Shown in pieces: positions 18,064-27,792 of a stretch of 55,302 bases of DNA. The stretch is from assembly GCA_947459655.1 (NCBI GenBank), contig CANHEE010000004.1, forward strand, positions 1 to 55,302. Reading direction: 5' to 3'. Source of the DNA: Lewinellaceae bacterium (GTDB taxonomy: Bacteria > Bacteroidota > Bacteroidia > Chitinophagales > Saprospiraceae). The notes under the pieces were generated by a model that saw only the letters and a list, made by a program, of their open reading frames with translations, did not search any database and was not told the DNA's origin. The first letter of the stretch is position 1; every line of letters begins with the position of its first letter. The translations under genes and the position numbers were made by a program.

Positions 18064-18145
18064 TGCGGGCGGAGGGACTCGAACCCCCATACCTCGCGGC
18101 GTCAGATCCTAAGTCTGATGCGTCTACCAATTTCGCCACGCCCGC
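18064..18145 (-). tRNA. tRNA-Leu (anticodon UAG)
   Basis: On the minus strand the 82-base gene begins GCGGGCGTGGCGAAATTGG and ends TTCGAGTCCCTCCGCCCGCA. The acceptor stem GCGGGCG/CGCCCGC is perfect, the anticodon stem TCAGA/TCTGA encloses CTTAGGA with anticodon TAG, and a long variable arm (class II) is present as expected for Leu. CCA is not encoded. Confidence 0.96.
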
Positions 18146-18305
18146 TAAAAGTGCCCGCAAAAATAAGCGTTTTTTGTAAACTGCAATAGTTTTGAAAAAA
18201 AAAATTCAAATATTTTTTCTCTTCCGGCCAGATTAAAAAGTCGCTTTACAAAGATTCTGAAGCGCAAAAAAATACTTCCACAAAACGCTGAAGTAAGCAA
18301 ATATT

Positions 18306-19007
18306 TCAGAATAATATTCGAATCAGGTTCCTAATTTCCTGCCTGATAACTTTCCATCCCATTTTACTGAAGACAATCCCCTCTTTCAGTTGCACGGGCA
18401 CACTGTAAATAGACACCGACTTTTCTCGGGCAGCCAAAACAAGAAACTCAAAATCGAAAAGATAGCGGTCCGTTTCTGTTCGAAGAAACAACTCCTTACC
18501 GACATTGTCAAAGCCTTTCAGGCCACACTGCGTATCAGAAACCGGAATGCCCACTGTTCTGATAAACAGGCGAAACATTCTCGATAGTATCTTTCGAGAC
18601 AATGGAACCTTCAGATAATAATCCTGATTCCTGAATCCGGCGGCGATACCCTTGCGCTCCACGAGTTCCTGAATCAGACTGACCATACTCGCTTCAGTGT
18701 ACGGAAAATCCACATCCGTAAAAACATGAAATTCTGCAGCCGATTGCGCAACCCCCTGCCTCAAGGCATATCCTTTTCCCCTGTTCGCACCGTAAGTGAT
18801 GTACTTAAAATCCGAAATCTCCCGTCTGAGCATCACAAGGTTCTCTTCCGTCACACCGCTGCTGGATCCATCATTGACCAACACCAACCCCAGATCTATG
18901 CCAATCAGGTTTTGCCTGATTTTCTCAAAGGAATGCACAATGACCTCTGCCCAGTTTTTCTGAACCGGGTTGAAGCAGGGGATTATCAGGTTAAGGCGCT
19001 TGTTCAT
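18306..19007 (-). CDS. Family 2 glycosyltransferase (dolichyl-phosphate-sugar-synthase type)
   Basis: A 233-residue GT-A enzyme. It has the N-terminal strand LNLIIPCFNP, the nucleotide-binding segment LVLVNDGSSSG, the segment YGANRGKGYALRQGV, the metal-binding DxD-type motif FTDVDFPY and the acceptor-site pattern SDTQCGLKGF. This pattern matches polyprenyl/dolichyl-phosphate glucose or mannose synthases (DPM1/GtrB class). It has no membrane segments, so it probably acts at the inner face of the membrane. It begins three bases after prfC ends, so the two are almost certainly co-transcribed. Confidence 0.88.
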   Translation of the reverse strand: MNKRLNLIIPCFNPVQKNWAEVIVHSFEKIRQNLIGIDLGLVLVNDGSSSGVTEENLVMLRREISDFKYITYGANRGKGYALRQGVAQSAAEFHVFTDVDFPYTEASMVSLIQELVERKGIAAGFRNQDYYLKVPLSRKILSRMFRLFIRTVGIPVSDTQCGLKGFDNVGKELFLRTETDRYLFDFEFLVLAAREKSVSIYSVPVQLKEGIVFSKMGWKVIRQEIRNLIRILF

Positions 19008-19010
19008 TCT

Positions 19011-20594
19011 CTATGCTTCAGAAGTGAATCTGAATTCAATTTTTGGAAAATTCTCCTGTACCATTTTCAGCGACCAAGCCGATTCTGCAAGCAGCACCAT
19101 CTGCCCGTCCTTGTCTACAGCAAGATCTTTCTTCCGCTTGTTCACAAAATCTTTCAGCACAGCCTCATCATCGCAGCTGAACCAGCAAGCCTTGTAAAGG
19201 TTGACCGGTTCATAATCGCAGGAGGCACCATATTCGTGTTTAAGGCGGTGCTGTATCACTTCAAACTGAAGTGCGCCCACCGTTCCTATGATTCTGCGGC
19301 CATCGATATTTTTGGTAAACATCTGTGCCACACCTTCGTCCATCAACTGCTCCAAACCTTTAGCAAGTTGCTTGGATTTTAAGGGGTCAGTATTGTTCAC
19401 ATATCTGAACTGCTCTGGGGAAAACTTTGGAATGCCTTTGAAATGCAGCACCTCTCCCTCGGTGAGCGTATCACCAATTTTAAAATTTCCTGCATCATAT
19501 AAGCCCACAATATCTCCCGGAAAGGCATCATCAACCACTTCTTTTTTGGAGGCCATGAACATCGTCGGATTGGAAAATTTCATTTTCTTTCCCTGGCGTA
19601 CGTGAAAATAGTTGGTATTGCGCTCAAATTTTCCGGAACATATTCGGAGAAAAGCAATCCGGTCACGGTGCCTCGGGTCAATATTCGCGTGAATCTTGAA
19701 AACAAATCCACTGAGCTTTTCCTCTTCCGGCGCAACCATCCGTTCTTCTGCCTGTCTTGGCAATGGTTCGGGTGCTATGTCTACAAAACAATCCAGCAAT
19801 TCCTTTACGCCAAAATTATTGACCGCAGATCCGAAAAAAACAGGTGAAACCAGTCCCTCTCGGTACTCTTCCAGATCAAATTTCGGATAGACAGTTTCAA
19901 TGGTTTCTATGTTTTCTCTCAACTCAGCCGCAGGTCTTTCACCGATAATTTTTTCCAGTTCCTTGCTGTTGATGTCGTCAAAAACGATGGTTTCTTCCTC
20001 GTTTTGTTTTCCGTGCGCTCCGAATAAGCACAGTTTTTTCTCATATCTGTTGTAAACACCCTGAAAGGTCTGACCCATACCAATAGGGAAACTCAACGGC
20101 GTTACAATCATGTCGAGCTTTTTCTCCACCTCGTCCAGCAGTTCAAATGCATCCCTACCCTCTCGGTCCAGCTTATTGATGAAAACGATAATGGGTGTAT
20201 TCCGCTTGCGGCATACCTGAACGAGTTTTTCCGTCTGGGTCTCCACACCTTTTGCGACATCTATCACCACAATGGCACTGTCTACTGCAGTGAGTGTTCG
20301 GTAGGTGTCTTCTGCAAAATCCTGGTGACCTGGCGTGTCAAGGATATTTACCTTTACATCGCGGTAATCAAATCCCATAACGGAGGTAGCCACAGATATT
20401 CCTCGCTGTTTCTCAATCTCCATAAAATCGGAAACAGTGGTTTTCTTTATTTTATTTGATTTCACAGCACCCGCTGTCTGGATTGCACCTCCAAAAAGAA
20501 GTAGCTTCTCCGTGAGGGTAGTCTTCCCTGCATCGGGGTGACTAATAATGCCGAAAGTACGGCGCTTGTGTATTTCTTCCTTTAAACTACTCAT
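19011..20594 (-). CDS. prfC: Peptide chain release factor 3
   Basis: GTPase that removes RF1/RF2 from the ribosome after termination. It has about 527 residues, as expected. G-domain motifs: G1 [14 protein letters not shown]2 area [13 protein letters not shown]3 DTPGHQDF, G4 FINKLDREG. The C-terminal RF3 domains follow ([40 protein letters not shown]). I start at ATG 20594 ([15 protein letters not shown]) rather than the GTG nine bases upstream. It is the first gene of an operon with the glycosyltransferase. Confidence 0.96.
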   Translation of the reverse strand: MSSLKEEIHKRRTFGIISHPDAGKTTLTEKLLLFGGAIQTAGAVKSNKIKKTTVSDFMEIEKQRGISVATSVMGFDYRDVKVNILDTPGHQDFAEDTYRTLTAVDSAIVVIDVAKGVETQTEKLVQVCRKRNTPIIVFINKLDREGRDAFELLDEVEKKLDMIVTPLSFPIGMGQTFQGVYNRYEKKLCLFGAHGKQNEEETIVFDDINSKELEKIIGERPAAELRENIETIETVYPKFDLEEYREGLVSPVFFGSAVNNFGVKELLDCFVDIAPEPLPRQAEERMVAPEEEKLSGFVFKIHANIDPRHRDRIAFLRICSGKFERNTNYFHVRQGKKMKFSNPTMFMASKKEVVDDAFPGDIVGLYDAGNFKIGDTLTEGEVLHFKGIPKFSPEQFRYVNNTDPLKSKQLAKGLEQLMDEGVAQMFTKNIDGRRIIGTVGALQFEVIQHRLKHEYGASCDYEPVNLYKACWFSCDDEAVLKDFVNKRKKDLAVDKDGQMVLLAESAWSLKMVQENFPKIEFRFTSEA

Positions 20595-20835
20595 ATGGTG
20601 CACTGCAATTCTTGCCCGTTGAAAAATCGCCGCAAAGGTAAAATAAATAAAGCACTTTTAATCAGTCATGACGATGCAGGTGGTCACTTAATGCTCCAAT
20701 TTGTTATTCCGGACTTGTATCATTTGTTTATTTAAGCACTGTATTGGTATATAAAAGTTATTTAATGTGTTAAAAACAGAATTTCAATGTTTAATTTATT
20801 AATAAAAGATATCATTTTTAAAAGTTGGCATAATA

Positions 20836-20863
20836 TTTGATTTTAATTATATGTGTAAGTTTG
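20836..20863 (+). promoter_or_regulatory. Promoter of the putative short RNA
   Basis: TTTG (20836-20839), 16-base spacer, TAAGTTTG (20856-20863, exact -7 box). The first terminator lies only about 30 bases downstream. Confidence 0.5.
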
Positions 20864-20869
20864 GTTAAA

Positions 20870-20923
20870 AATAGGATTTTTAGAATTCGTTTTGTGTCCC
20901 GTTAACAGCGGGACATTTTTTTT
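20870..20923 (+). ncRNA. Candidate short RNA between prfC and prc
   Basis: The stretch begins just after an exact TAAGTTTG box and ends in a strong intrinsic terminator, and it is too short for a protein gene. Expected transcript length is about 50 bases, most of it the terminator hairpin. It could be a small regulatory RNA, an abortive leader, or the tail of a longer upstream transcript. Only its flanking signals support it. Confidence 0.3.
20895..20923 (+). terminator. Intrinsic terminator with no obvious upstream gene
   Basis: TGTCCCG (20895-20901) pairs with CGGGACA (20909-20915), loop TTAACAG, followed by eight T. Oriented to the right, although the gene to its left is on the other strand. 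Confidence 0.85.
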
Positions 20924-20964
20924 ACCCCCCATACACGTCCCCTCCAACGTTTGGTATCATTTTT

Positions 20965-20995
20965 ATTGCCCAATCCGATTTTCATCCTACATTTG
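20965..20995 (+). promoter_or_regulatory. Promoter of prc
   Basis: ATTG (20965-20968), 19-base spacer, TACATTTG (20988-20995, exact -7 box). Predicted leader of about 105 bases before the prc ATG. Confidence 0.6.
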
Positions 20996-21106
20996 GCGTT
21001 AATATTTTGGTAAAGTAACCCTTTACCTTTCTGCATATAAAACATGATGATTATTATTGCGTTAATTCTTGTGTTTTAACTACTGCAAAAAAATATAACC
21101 TGCAAT

Positions 21107-23263
21107 ATGACAATGACAATGAAAAAAAGTCTGCTTATCATCGGTTCGCTGGCCACAGCTGTCGGTATTTTATTTGCCACAAGCCTAAGCATGCGCGACC
21201 ATCAAGGCGACTCCAAAGAAAAAGAGGCCATGATCATTCAGACGCTGATCAGCGGACTAAACAATATGCACTACAGCCCGAGACAAATCGATGATAAATT
21301 TTCCAAAGAAGTCTTCGCTTTGTACATGGATCGCCTGGACAATGCCAGACGCTTCTTCACGGAGGAAGACATGGCTCAGCTTCGCAGATTTGAAAACCGG
21401 ATTGATGACGAAACCAACAGTGCATCTTACGAATTCTTTGACCTTTCCCTTCAGCTACTGGAAAAACAGTTGACGACTACGCAGGCATATTATCGTGAGA
21501 TATTAGCAGAACCTTTCGATTTTTCAAAAGATGAGAGTATTGAACTGGACGGAAAAAAACACGACTATGCCAAAAACGATGCAGAACTGAAGGATATGTG
21601 GCGCAAACTGCTGAAGTATGAGGTACTAAACCGTGTGGTCGACAAGGAAGAGGCACAAGACAAAGGAGAAAAAGACGAGAAGGGTCAGCTGCTTCCCAAA
21701 AAGACAACTGCCGAACTCGAAGTAGATGCCCGCAAAGATGTTTTGAAAACCTTCGACGACTGGTACAAGCGAATGCTTAAAGCCAAAAGAATGGACCGAC
21801 TCAGCGATTACCTCAACTGCATTACCAATGTATACGATCCACATACCGGTTATTTTGAACCCAAAGACAAGGAAAAATTTGACCAGGATATGTCAGGCAA
21901 ATTTGAAGGCATCGGTGCTCGCCTACAACCGGAGGGCGAATATGTGAAGGTAAATGAAATCATTGCAGGCGGTCCGGCATGGAAACAGAAGGAGCTGGAG
22001 GTTGGTGATGTTATCATGAAAGTGGCACAAGGCAGCAATGAACCCGTTGATATAGCCGGAATGGACATGGATGATGCCATTAAGCTGATCAAAGGGAAGA
22101 AAGACACTGAGGTCAGACTGACCGTAAAGAAAAAATCTGATGGCAAAACCAAGGTCATCACCATTATCAGAGATGAAGTGATTCTGGATGAAACTTTTGC
22201 AAAGTCGCTGGTCATCAAAAGCAAGGATGGCAAGGAAAAAATTGGCTACATCAAGTTGCCCCGTTTCTACGCAGATTTTGAAAACTCCAATGGCAGCTCA
22301 TGCGCAAGAGACATGGCTACAGAAGTGGAAAAATTAAAAAAAGAAGGTGTAAAGGGATTAATTATTGACCTGCGCAACAATGGCGGTGGATCACTACGCG
22401 ACGTGGTTCAGATGTCAGGTCTGTTTATCAAGGACGGTCCAATAGTTCAGGTAAAAAGCAGGGAAATAAAACCCGAGGTGTTGCGCGACTACGATAAAGA
22501 TGTGCAGTACGGTGACCCACTAATCATCATGGTCAACCAGGGTTCCGCATCTGCTTCTGAAATAATGGCGGCTGCACTGCAAGATTACGGCAGAGCTGTC
22601 ATCGTTGGCTCCAAAGGAACCTACGGGAAGGGAACCGTTCAGCGCTTTCTCGATCTGGACAGAACCATTTCCGGACACAATGATGTGAAACCATTGGGGG
22701 AAGTCAAACTAACCATTCAGAATTTTTACAGAATCAATGGTGGCTCAACGCAGCTACGCGGTGTTACACCGGATATTATTCTACCAGATAGCTACAACTA
22801 CCTGAAAGTGGGAGAAGTAGAAAATGAACACCCGCTGCAGTGGACTGAGATTGCTCCTGCCACATATGAAAAAACAGGAAGCATTAAAGATCTGGGCAAG
22901 CTTCGAACAGCAAGTGAAGCTAGGGTACACAAAAATGCTACCTTTGCCAAAATAGAAGAAAATGCAAAACGCCTGAAAAAGCGCAGAGACATCACTAAAT
23001 ATTCACTTGAGTACAGGAAACACAAAAAATACGATGAGGAGCTCACAGCAGAGGCGAAGAAATACGAAGATATGCTGAAGGAAATCTCCGACTTTGTTCT
23101 TGACAATCCGGGACCTGACAAGTCAAAAATTGAATCTGACTCGGTGTATATAGCGAGGAATCAGGATTGGTTCAAGAATGTCAAAAAAGATGTTCAGCTA
23201 TACGAATCGATGAACATCATGTACGATATGATTCGTCAGAATGGCGAAACTGCGGAAAATTAA
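21107..23263 (+). CDS. prc: Carboxy-terminal processing protease (tail-specific protease)
   Basis: A 718-residue exported S41 protease. An N-terminal signal/anchor (KKSLLIIGSLATAVGILFATSL) is followed by a helical N-terminal domain, a PDZ domain (about 245-345, FEGIGARLQPEGEYVKVNEI and GGPAWKQKELEVGDVI) and the catalytic core. The Ser-Lys dyad is visible as NQGSASASEIMAAALQDYG (Ser about 482) and TYGKGTVQ (Lys about 508). The C-terminal helical region (DUF3340-like) follows. Prc cleaves periplasmic proteins from their C-termini and controls wall hydrolases in other Gram-negatives. The start is ambiguous among three closely spaced ATG codons (MTMTMKK). Confidence 0.95.
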   Translation: MTMTMKKSLLIIGSLATAVGILFATSLSMRDHQGDSKEKEAMIIQTLISGLNNMHYSPRQIDDKFSKEVFALYMDRLDNARRFFTEEDMAQLRRFENRIDDETNSASYEFFDLSLQLLEKQLTTTQAYYREILAEPFDFSKDESIELDGKKHDYAKNDAELKDMWRKLLKYEVLNRVVDKEEAQDKGEKDEKGQLLPKKTTAELEVDARKDVLKTFDDWYKRMLKAKRMDRLSDYLNCITNVYDPHTGYFEPKDKEKFDQDMSGKFEGIGARLQPEGEYVKVNEIIAGGPAWKQKELEVGDVIMKVAQGSNEPVDIAGMDMDDAIKLIKGKKDTEVRLTVKKKSDGKTKVITIIRDEVILDETFAKSLVIKSKDGKEKIGYIKLPRFYADFENSNGSSCARDMATEVEKLKKEGVKGLIIDLRNNGGGSLRDVVQMSGLFIKDGPIVQVKSREIKPEVLRDYDKDVQYGDPLIIMVNQGSASASEIMAAALQDYGRAVIVGSKGTYGKGTVQRFLDLDRTISGHNDVKPLGEVKLTIQNFYRINGGSTQLRGVTPDIILPDSYNYLKVGEVENEHPLQWTEIAPATYEKTGSIKDLGKLRTASEARVHKNATFAKIEENAKRLKKRRDITKYSLEYRKHKKYDEELTAEAKKYEDMLKEISDFVLDNPGPDKSKIESDSVYIARNQDWFKNVKKDVQLYESMNIMYDMIRQNGETAEN

Positions 23264-23298
23264 TATTTAGGTCATCCCTGACCCTAAAACAAAAAGCG

Positions 23299-23340
23299 AA
23301 GGAAGCGTTGGAATTAAATTACCGGCGCTTCCTTTGTTTT
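23299..23340 (+). terminator. Intrinsic terminator after prc
   Basis: AAGGAAGCG (23299-23307) pairs with CGCTTCCTT (23326-23334), then TTGTTTT. It lies between convergent prc and infC. Confidence 0.8.
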
Positions 23341-23432
23341 AATGGTGCAAAGCAGCCGATTAGCGCTACTTGATTACCGGGTGAACCGCAAAAAAAATCC
23401 CGGATCTTTGCTGTCCGGGATTCGATATATTT

Positions 23433-24035
23433 TTACTTTTTCTTCTTTGGTCCGATGGTTACGAACATCCTTTTGCCCTCAAGTTTTGGCTCTGCCTCCG
23501 GCACACCATAGTCTATCAGCTCTTTCAGAAAGTTCAGCAACAACAACTCCCCTTTGTCTTTGAAAACAATTTCACGCCCCCTGAACTGAACATAAGCTCT
23601 GACCTTGGCTCCTTCCTGAAGGAATTTGGTGGCATGCCGTACCTTAAATTCAAAATCGTGCGCCTCTGTAGACGGACCGAAACGGATTTCCTTCACTTCT
23701 ACTTTGGAAGAATTGGCTTTGATTTCCTTTTCCTTCTTTTTCTTGAGATACAAAAACTTATTGTAGTCGGTTATCCTCGCAACAGGTGGGTTCGCGTTCG
23801 GAACCACTTCAATCAGGTCAAGTTCGGCTTGTTCTGCCCACAATTGCAGTTTTCTGAGGGGATAGATACCCGGTTCAATTTTTTCTCCTACGATTTCACT
23901 CAGTTCTTCGAGACTGTCACCTGCGAGTCTCAGCTCAGGAACTTTGATGAAATCATTGATACGGTGCTCCGGTTGTTTTTGTCCACGGAAGGGGACTCTT
24001 GGGTTGTTGTTATTCTTTCTAAATACTTTTGCCAA
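23433..24035 (-). CDS. infC: Translation initiation factor IF-3, non-ATG start
   Basis: A 200-residue IF-3. The N-domain begins at EHRINDFIKVPELRLAGD, continues through LIEVVPNANPPVARITDYNKFLY and a Lys-rich linker, and the C-domain holds VKEIRFGPSTEAHDFEFKVRHATKFLQEGAKVRAYVQFRGRE. No ATG is in frame before the conserved region. I place the start at TTG 24035 (MAKVFRKN); upstream ATT codons are also possible. Rare starts in infC are a known device for self-control, because IF-3 discriminates against them. Unusually, rpmI and rplT do not follow; prc converges instead. A 23-codon ATG-started frame overlaps the start. Confidence 0.93.
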   Translation of the reverse strand: MAKVFRKNNNNPRVPFRGQKQPEHRINDFIKVPELRLAGDSLEELSEIVGEKIEPGIYPLRKLQLWAEQAELDLIEVVPNANPPVARITDYNKFLYLKKKKEKEIKANSSKVEVKEIRFGPSTEAHDFEFKVRHATKFLQEGAKVRAYVQFRGREIVFKDKGELLLLNFLKELIDYGVPEAEPKLEGKRMFVTIGPKKKK

Positions 24036-24201
24036 AAGGAAACGGGGTTTTGTTAATAATAAAATTAATACGCAAAAAACAATCAATCATAGCAATGTCT
24101 TCAGCGAGGTAAAAGTAGCGAATTTTTGGATATTGCCGCAGATTAGATATAAAAAATTTGATATTATCGTGTTAACGGCCTATCTCAAGTCAGTCACTTT
24201 A

Positions 24202-24209
24202 CAAATTTA
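24202..24209 (-). promoter_or_regulatory. Bacteroidota -7 box upstream of infC
   Basis: On the minus strand this reads TAAATTTG (exact -7 box). It predicts a leader of roughly 160 bases before the infC TTG, long enough for regulation. The -33 element is not clear. Confidence 0.4.
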
Positions 24210-24272
24210 TCAATTGGAAGAACGATTGGGCTCAGGGTCTCACTTGTCAACCTACAATTTATCTGCCCAATA

Positions 24273-25937
24273 TTAATTGCGAAGGCAATTCTCAATCAAC
24301 TGGGCTACAGTTTCTTTTGCAATCTTGGCAGCTTCAACGTCGGGAAACTCAAAGTTGATATCTGACTGGTATCCGGGTTTGCCGTCCTTATAGTAGGAAA
24401 TGATCTTTTGCTTCAGCTTTGTTTGTAGAACCACGTACACTTTCTTACCGGAAACCTTCAATTTTACTGCTTTGGAGTCTATGTCTGAAAGCCCAAACTC
24501 GTATATTTCCTCTACTGATGTTTTTCCGCTGATGCTTACCCTCGAAAATTTCCACTTGCAGGCCTCGCCTGAAGATTGAAATTCAAGTTTCTGTTTGAGG
24601 AAGTTTTCTCCGGAATCATCTATGGTGAAGTTTTTTTGGAGCCAGCCAAAATCCATCGCCTGTACAGGCTGTCTGCAGTGTGCAATAACTTCGGATAAAA
24701 GGGCCTCGTAGTATCTAGCACTTTCCACATCCGGAAGCGCAAAAGAAAGGTCATCGTCATAGCCCAGAATGACACCATCCTTTTTTTCCTGAATCCATTC
24801 TTCTGAAGAAATCACTTTGGCTTTCAGTGTAATGCCTTTTCCACCGATATCAAGAGATAGCGCTTTTTCATTTAGGTCACCAAAATTAAAGGAATATTCC
24901 ATCAACTCATTGTTCTTTTTCAGCGACAGCGTCGTGAAACAGGCTGCTTGAAGCTGTTGCTCCATTTCTCCCTTTTCGGTGCCAATGCGAGATGGCAAGG
25001 CACAAAAAAGTTTGAGCGCCTCAACACCCTTCTCTTTGGGCAGGCGCTTTTTTATTTCAGTCTCTCCCAGTGGAATCATCAGCTGCAGCACTTTCAGCAT
25101 GTATTTACCCTGTTCAGGGTCTGCCGCAAATATTTTTATTTCCTTTTCAAAGCCCGTGGCTTTGCCCTCTTTCAGGACGCTAATCCAACGCAGATTGCGT
25201 TTGCCACCACATTCAATGGTAACGAATTTGCTGGAAATCTCAAGATTCAGACTGATTTCATTTAAATCTCCGATGCTAAATTCAAATACCTCAGTTTTGG
25301 AAATCCCTTTTGAACTATACGATTCAATCGTTTGCCTTATCCGGTCGGAATACGTGCCTGCTGCTTCAAATTTTTGTATGTATTTGCCGTCTCCGGTTGA
25401 AACCTCGAGATTTGTTTTGAATAAAATATCCAGCAATTCCGACAGACTTTTGCCTTTTATATTCAGGTCGGCATCGGAGAGATTTCTCGCAACGGGTATT
25501 GCAGACTTTAATGCGGCCTCAATATTGCGTGCGTTGTCAATGTTCCGAGCATAAATCGTGACTTCTTTTACGTAGGCATCGAATGTACCATCTTTGGTTG
25601 CCCTGATGAATTTCTGACCTTTTGCTGCGCTCATCGTGATTGTCAATACTTTGCCCTCTTTCCAGCGGACAGTATTTTTATCGATATCTCCCAAATTAAA
25701 CTCCAGTTCCTCTGTGGACTGCTTCCCTTTGGCATCAGTGGTTCTGACCAGCAGGTTAACCAGATATGGCTTCGAAGGGTCTGCTGTGAAAGCCTGCCCG
25801 TAAGTCAATTTATCAGCAGGTACTTCACCTACTTCAGCACAGATTTTCTTTATGTCCTCAGCAAGTGACTGCGCTCTAAGTATCTGACCCGAAGAAAACA
25901 AAACCAGCAGAAAGAAAAAATTTAACAAAGATTTCAT
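24273..25937 (-). CDS. Secreted protein with four tandem ~135-residue repeats, unknown family
   Basis: A 554-residue exported protein (signal peptide MKSLLNFFFLLVLFSSGQILRAQ). Four repeats fill the rest. Each has a beta-rich core with [YF]xF-x-[LIF]-[GS]-D-[IL]-[DN] (motifs at residues 83-86, 223-226, 353-356, 484-487), a lysine/valine strand pair, a K(D/E)G turn and a terminal helix (DxExAxxxxxxL). Spacing is 130-140 residues. I do not recognise a named family. The repeat looks like a small alpha/beta ligand- or peptide-binding unit, but that is inference. It lies between glyA and infC on the same strand and probably has its own promoter. Confidence 0.82.
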   Translation of the reverse strand: MKSLLNFFFLLVLFSSGQILRAQSLAEDIKKICAEVGEVPADKLTYGQAFTADPSKPYLVNLLVRTTDAKGKQSTEELEFNLGDIDKNTVRWKEGKVLTITMSAAKGQKFIRATKDGTFDAYVKEVTIYARNIDNARNIEAALKSAIPVARNLSDADLNIKGKSLSELLDILFKTNLEVSTGDGKYIQKFEAAGTYSDRIRQTIESYSSKGISKTEVFEFSIGDLNEISLNLEISSKFVTIECGGKRNLRWISVLKEGKATGFEKEIKIFAADPEQGKYMLKVLQLMIPLGETEIKKRLPKEKGVEALKLFCALPSRIGTEKGEMEQQLQAACFTTLSLKKNNELMEYSFNFGDLNEKALSLDIGGKGITLKAKVISSEEWIQEKKDGVILGYDDDLSFALPDVESARYYEALLSEVIAHCRQPVQAMDFGWLQKNFTIDDSGENFLKQKLEFQSSGEACKWKFSRVSISGKTSVEEIYEFGLSDIDSKAVKLKVSGKKVYVVLQTKLKQKIISYYKDGKPGYQSDINFEFPDVEAAKIAKETVAQLIENCLRN

Positions 25938-25991
25938 AACGTGATATTGTGCCTGATTGAATTTGGTTTTTGAGTTTTCAGCAGCGTGAAA

Positions 25992-27260
25992 TCATTGATA
26001 AAGTGGAAACTTTTGCATGAATTTATTCACTTCAATTCCGATATCGGCAATCAGTGATTCATTTTCACTATTGGTTATCACTTGATCCATCCAGTCAACC
26101 ACTGTTACACAATCCGACTCAGTGAAACCTCTGCTCGTTACTGCTGCAGTACCCACACGGATGCCTGAAGTAACCATTGCCGACTGTGTATCAAAAGGCA
26201 CCATATTCTTATTTACCGTTATGTGGGCCTTGCCCAGTGCAGCATCTGCAGCTTTTCCGGTAACTCCCTTTGAACGAAGGTCGATGAGCATCAAATGGTT
26301 TTCAGTACCACCTGATATAATATGATACCCCTTTTGCACGAATGCATGGGCCATCGCCTGTGCGTTCGCCCTTACCTGACGGCAATATGTGACAAATTCG
26401 GGCTGAAGCGCCTCGCCGAAAGCAACAGCCTTCGCAGCGATTACGTGCTCAAGCGGACCACCCTGCATTCCGGGAAAAACACCGCTGTTTAGAATCGATG
26501 ACATCTTTATCAACTCTCCTTTTTTGGTTGTGCGACCCCATGGATTTTCAAAATTGTGACCCATCATTATGATCCCACCTCGCGGACCGCGAAGGGTCTT
26601 ATGGGTAGTAGAGGTAACGATGTGACAGTGAGGCATCGGATCATTCAGTAACTTTGCAGCAATCAATCCGGCCGGGTGGGCGATATCCGCAAGCAACAGT
26701 GCCCCAACTTTATCGGCTATCTGACGAAACCGCTCATAATCCCAATCCCGGGCATAGGCTGAAGCCCCACAGATAATCATTTTTGGCTTTTCCCTGAGTG
26801 CAATGGCTTCGACCTTGTCCATGTCGATGAGACCGGTAGCCTCTTCCACTCCGTAAAAAACAGGGCGGTATACTTTGCCCGAGTAATTTGCAGCAGCACC
26901 GTGCGAAAGGTGTCCCCCGTGGGCAAGATCAAAGCCCATAAAGGTGTCACCCGGTTGCAGTGTAGCCAGAAAAACTGCTGCATTTGCCTGCGCGCCCGAG
27001 TGTGGCTGCACATTGGCATATTCAGCCCCAAATAAAAGCTTTAATCTATCAATAGCGAGTTGTTCAATTTCATCAACTACTTCGCATCCGCCGTAATAGC
27101 GGGCTTTTGGGTAACCTTCAGCATACTTGTTGGTCAGGCATGAACCCATCGCGTTCATCACCTGAGGGCTCGCGAAATTCTCGGAGGCTATTAACTCAAT
27201 GCCATGGCGTTGACGCTCCAATTCTTTTTGGATGAGAGAAAATACAATATCGTTCTGCAT
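25992..27260 (-). CDS. glyA: Serine hydroxymethyltransferase
   Basis: PLP enzyme interconverting serine and glycine with tetrahydrofolate, the main source of one-carbon units. Motifs: [65 protein letters not shown], and the Schiff-base lysine in [13 protein letters not shown]. The product is 422 residues from ATG 27260 ([10 protein letters not shown]). The upstream TTG at 27290 is excluded because a promoter -7 box lies over it. It supplies methylene-THF in the same pathway as FolA, but the two genes are far apart here. Confidence 0.97.
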   Translation of the reverse strand: MQNDIVFSLIQKELERQRHGIELIASENFASPQVMNAMGSCLTNKYAEGYPKARYYGGCEVVDEIEQLAIDRLKLLFGAEYANVQPHSGAQANAAVFLATLQPGDTFMGFDLAHGGHLSHGAAANYSGKVYRPVFYGVEEATGLIDMDKVEAIALREKPKMIICGASAYARDWDYERFRQIADKVGALLLADIAHPAGLIAAKLLNDPMPHCHIVTSTTHKTLRGPRGGIIMMGHNFENPWGRTTKKGELIKMSSILNSGVFPGMQGGPLEHVIAAKAVAFGEALQPEFVTYCRQVRANAQAMAHAFVQKGYHIISGGTENHLMLIDLRSKGVTGKAADAALGKAHITVNKNMVPFDTQSAMVTSGIRVGTAAVTSRGFTESDCVTVVDWMDQVITNSENESLIADIGIEVNKFMQKFPLYQ

Positions 27261-27287
27261 TACTTGCTTTTTGTTAAAATAATAACG

Positions 27288-27295
27288 CAAATGTA
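27288..27295 (-). promoter_or_regulatory. -7 box of glyA
   Basis: Minus-strand TACATTTG, exact consensus, ending 27 bases before the glyA ATG. It decides the start codon of glyA. Confidence 0.55.
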
Positions 27296-27375
27296 GTGTA
27301 TTTCCAGTGACCGGGGGATATTTAAGGGGGGATTTTGTGGGGATGGATAGGCTAGTTACATAACCATGTAGGAGA

Positions 27376-27723
27376 TCAGTTCATGCAGATTTCTGAAAAG
27401 TCGTCCTTGGGGATATTCAATACAGTGAGGGGAGAAATCTGAACATCCATTAATGCGGAGAGCGGTAATTCTGACACAAGGTTCATCAGCTCATTTTCTG
27501 AGTCTACCTGAAAAATTACCCACATTCTGTAGGTTTCCACAGATAAGGCATAGCTCAGAATTTTTCTGTCATTCATGTACTTATTGATCAATTGTCGCTG
27601 CATCGGCACTGCGGAAATGAACTCATCGGAGAGGCGGCTGGGCATCGTAAACTCAACCATATACTCCAGGCAGGTCAGCGGTGCCGCCGTGATGGTTTTC
27701 CGAAATATATTAAAATATTTCAT
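27376..27723 (-). CDS. Muconolactone-isomerase-like small protein
   Basis: A 115-residue protein. After a 20-residue lead ([20 protein letters not shown]), the core [30 protein letters not shown], then [40 protein letters not shown], shows the ferredoxin-like pattern of the muconolactone delta-isomerase family (strand, helix with Pro/Gln/Arg, strand with Trp, helix, strand). In Bacteroidota such proteins rarely sit with aromatic catabolism genes, and none is present here, so enzymatic function is doubtful. Upstream on the same strand there is a promoter-like box and a terminator hairpin that could attenuate it. Confidence 0.6.
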   Translation of the reverse strand: MKYFNIFRKTITAAPLTCLEYMVEFTMPSRLSDEFISAVPMQRQLINKYMNDRKILSYALSVETYRMWVIFQVDSENELMNLVSELPLSALMDVQISPLTVLNIPKDDFSEICMN

Positions 27724-27792
27724 AAATTATATATTTTTAGTATTTAACTGAATAGTATGGAACTGATTTTCGAGGCACCACCTGAAGGTTAC

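Larger units (their letters stand above)
20595..21106. other. 512-base intergenic region between prfC and prc
   Basis: AT-rich region between divergently transcribed prfC and prc. It holds a short plus-strand promoter-terminator unit (20836-20923) and a separate promoter for prc (20965-20995). The stretch 20604-20830 shows nothing I can name. Confidence 0.6.

Noticed and set aside
18022-18145. tRNA-associated integration site (genomic island)
   Set aside because: No integrase, no second copy of the tRNA 3' end, and flanking genes are housekeeping.
20820-20845. Sigma-54-like TGGCAT-N5-TTGAT at about 20826-20841
   Set aside because: The -12 element lacks the GC dinucleotide, and the AT-rich context makes a chance match likely.
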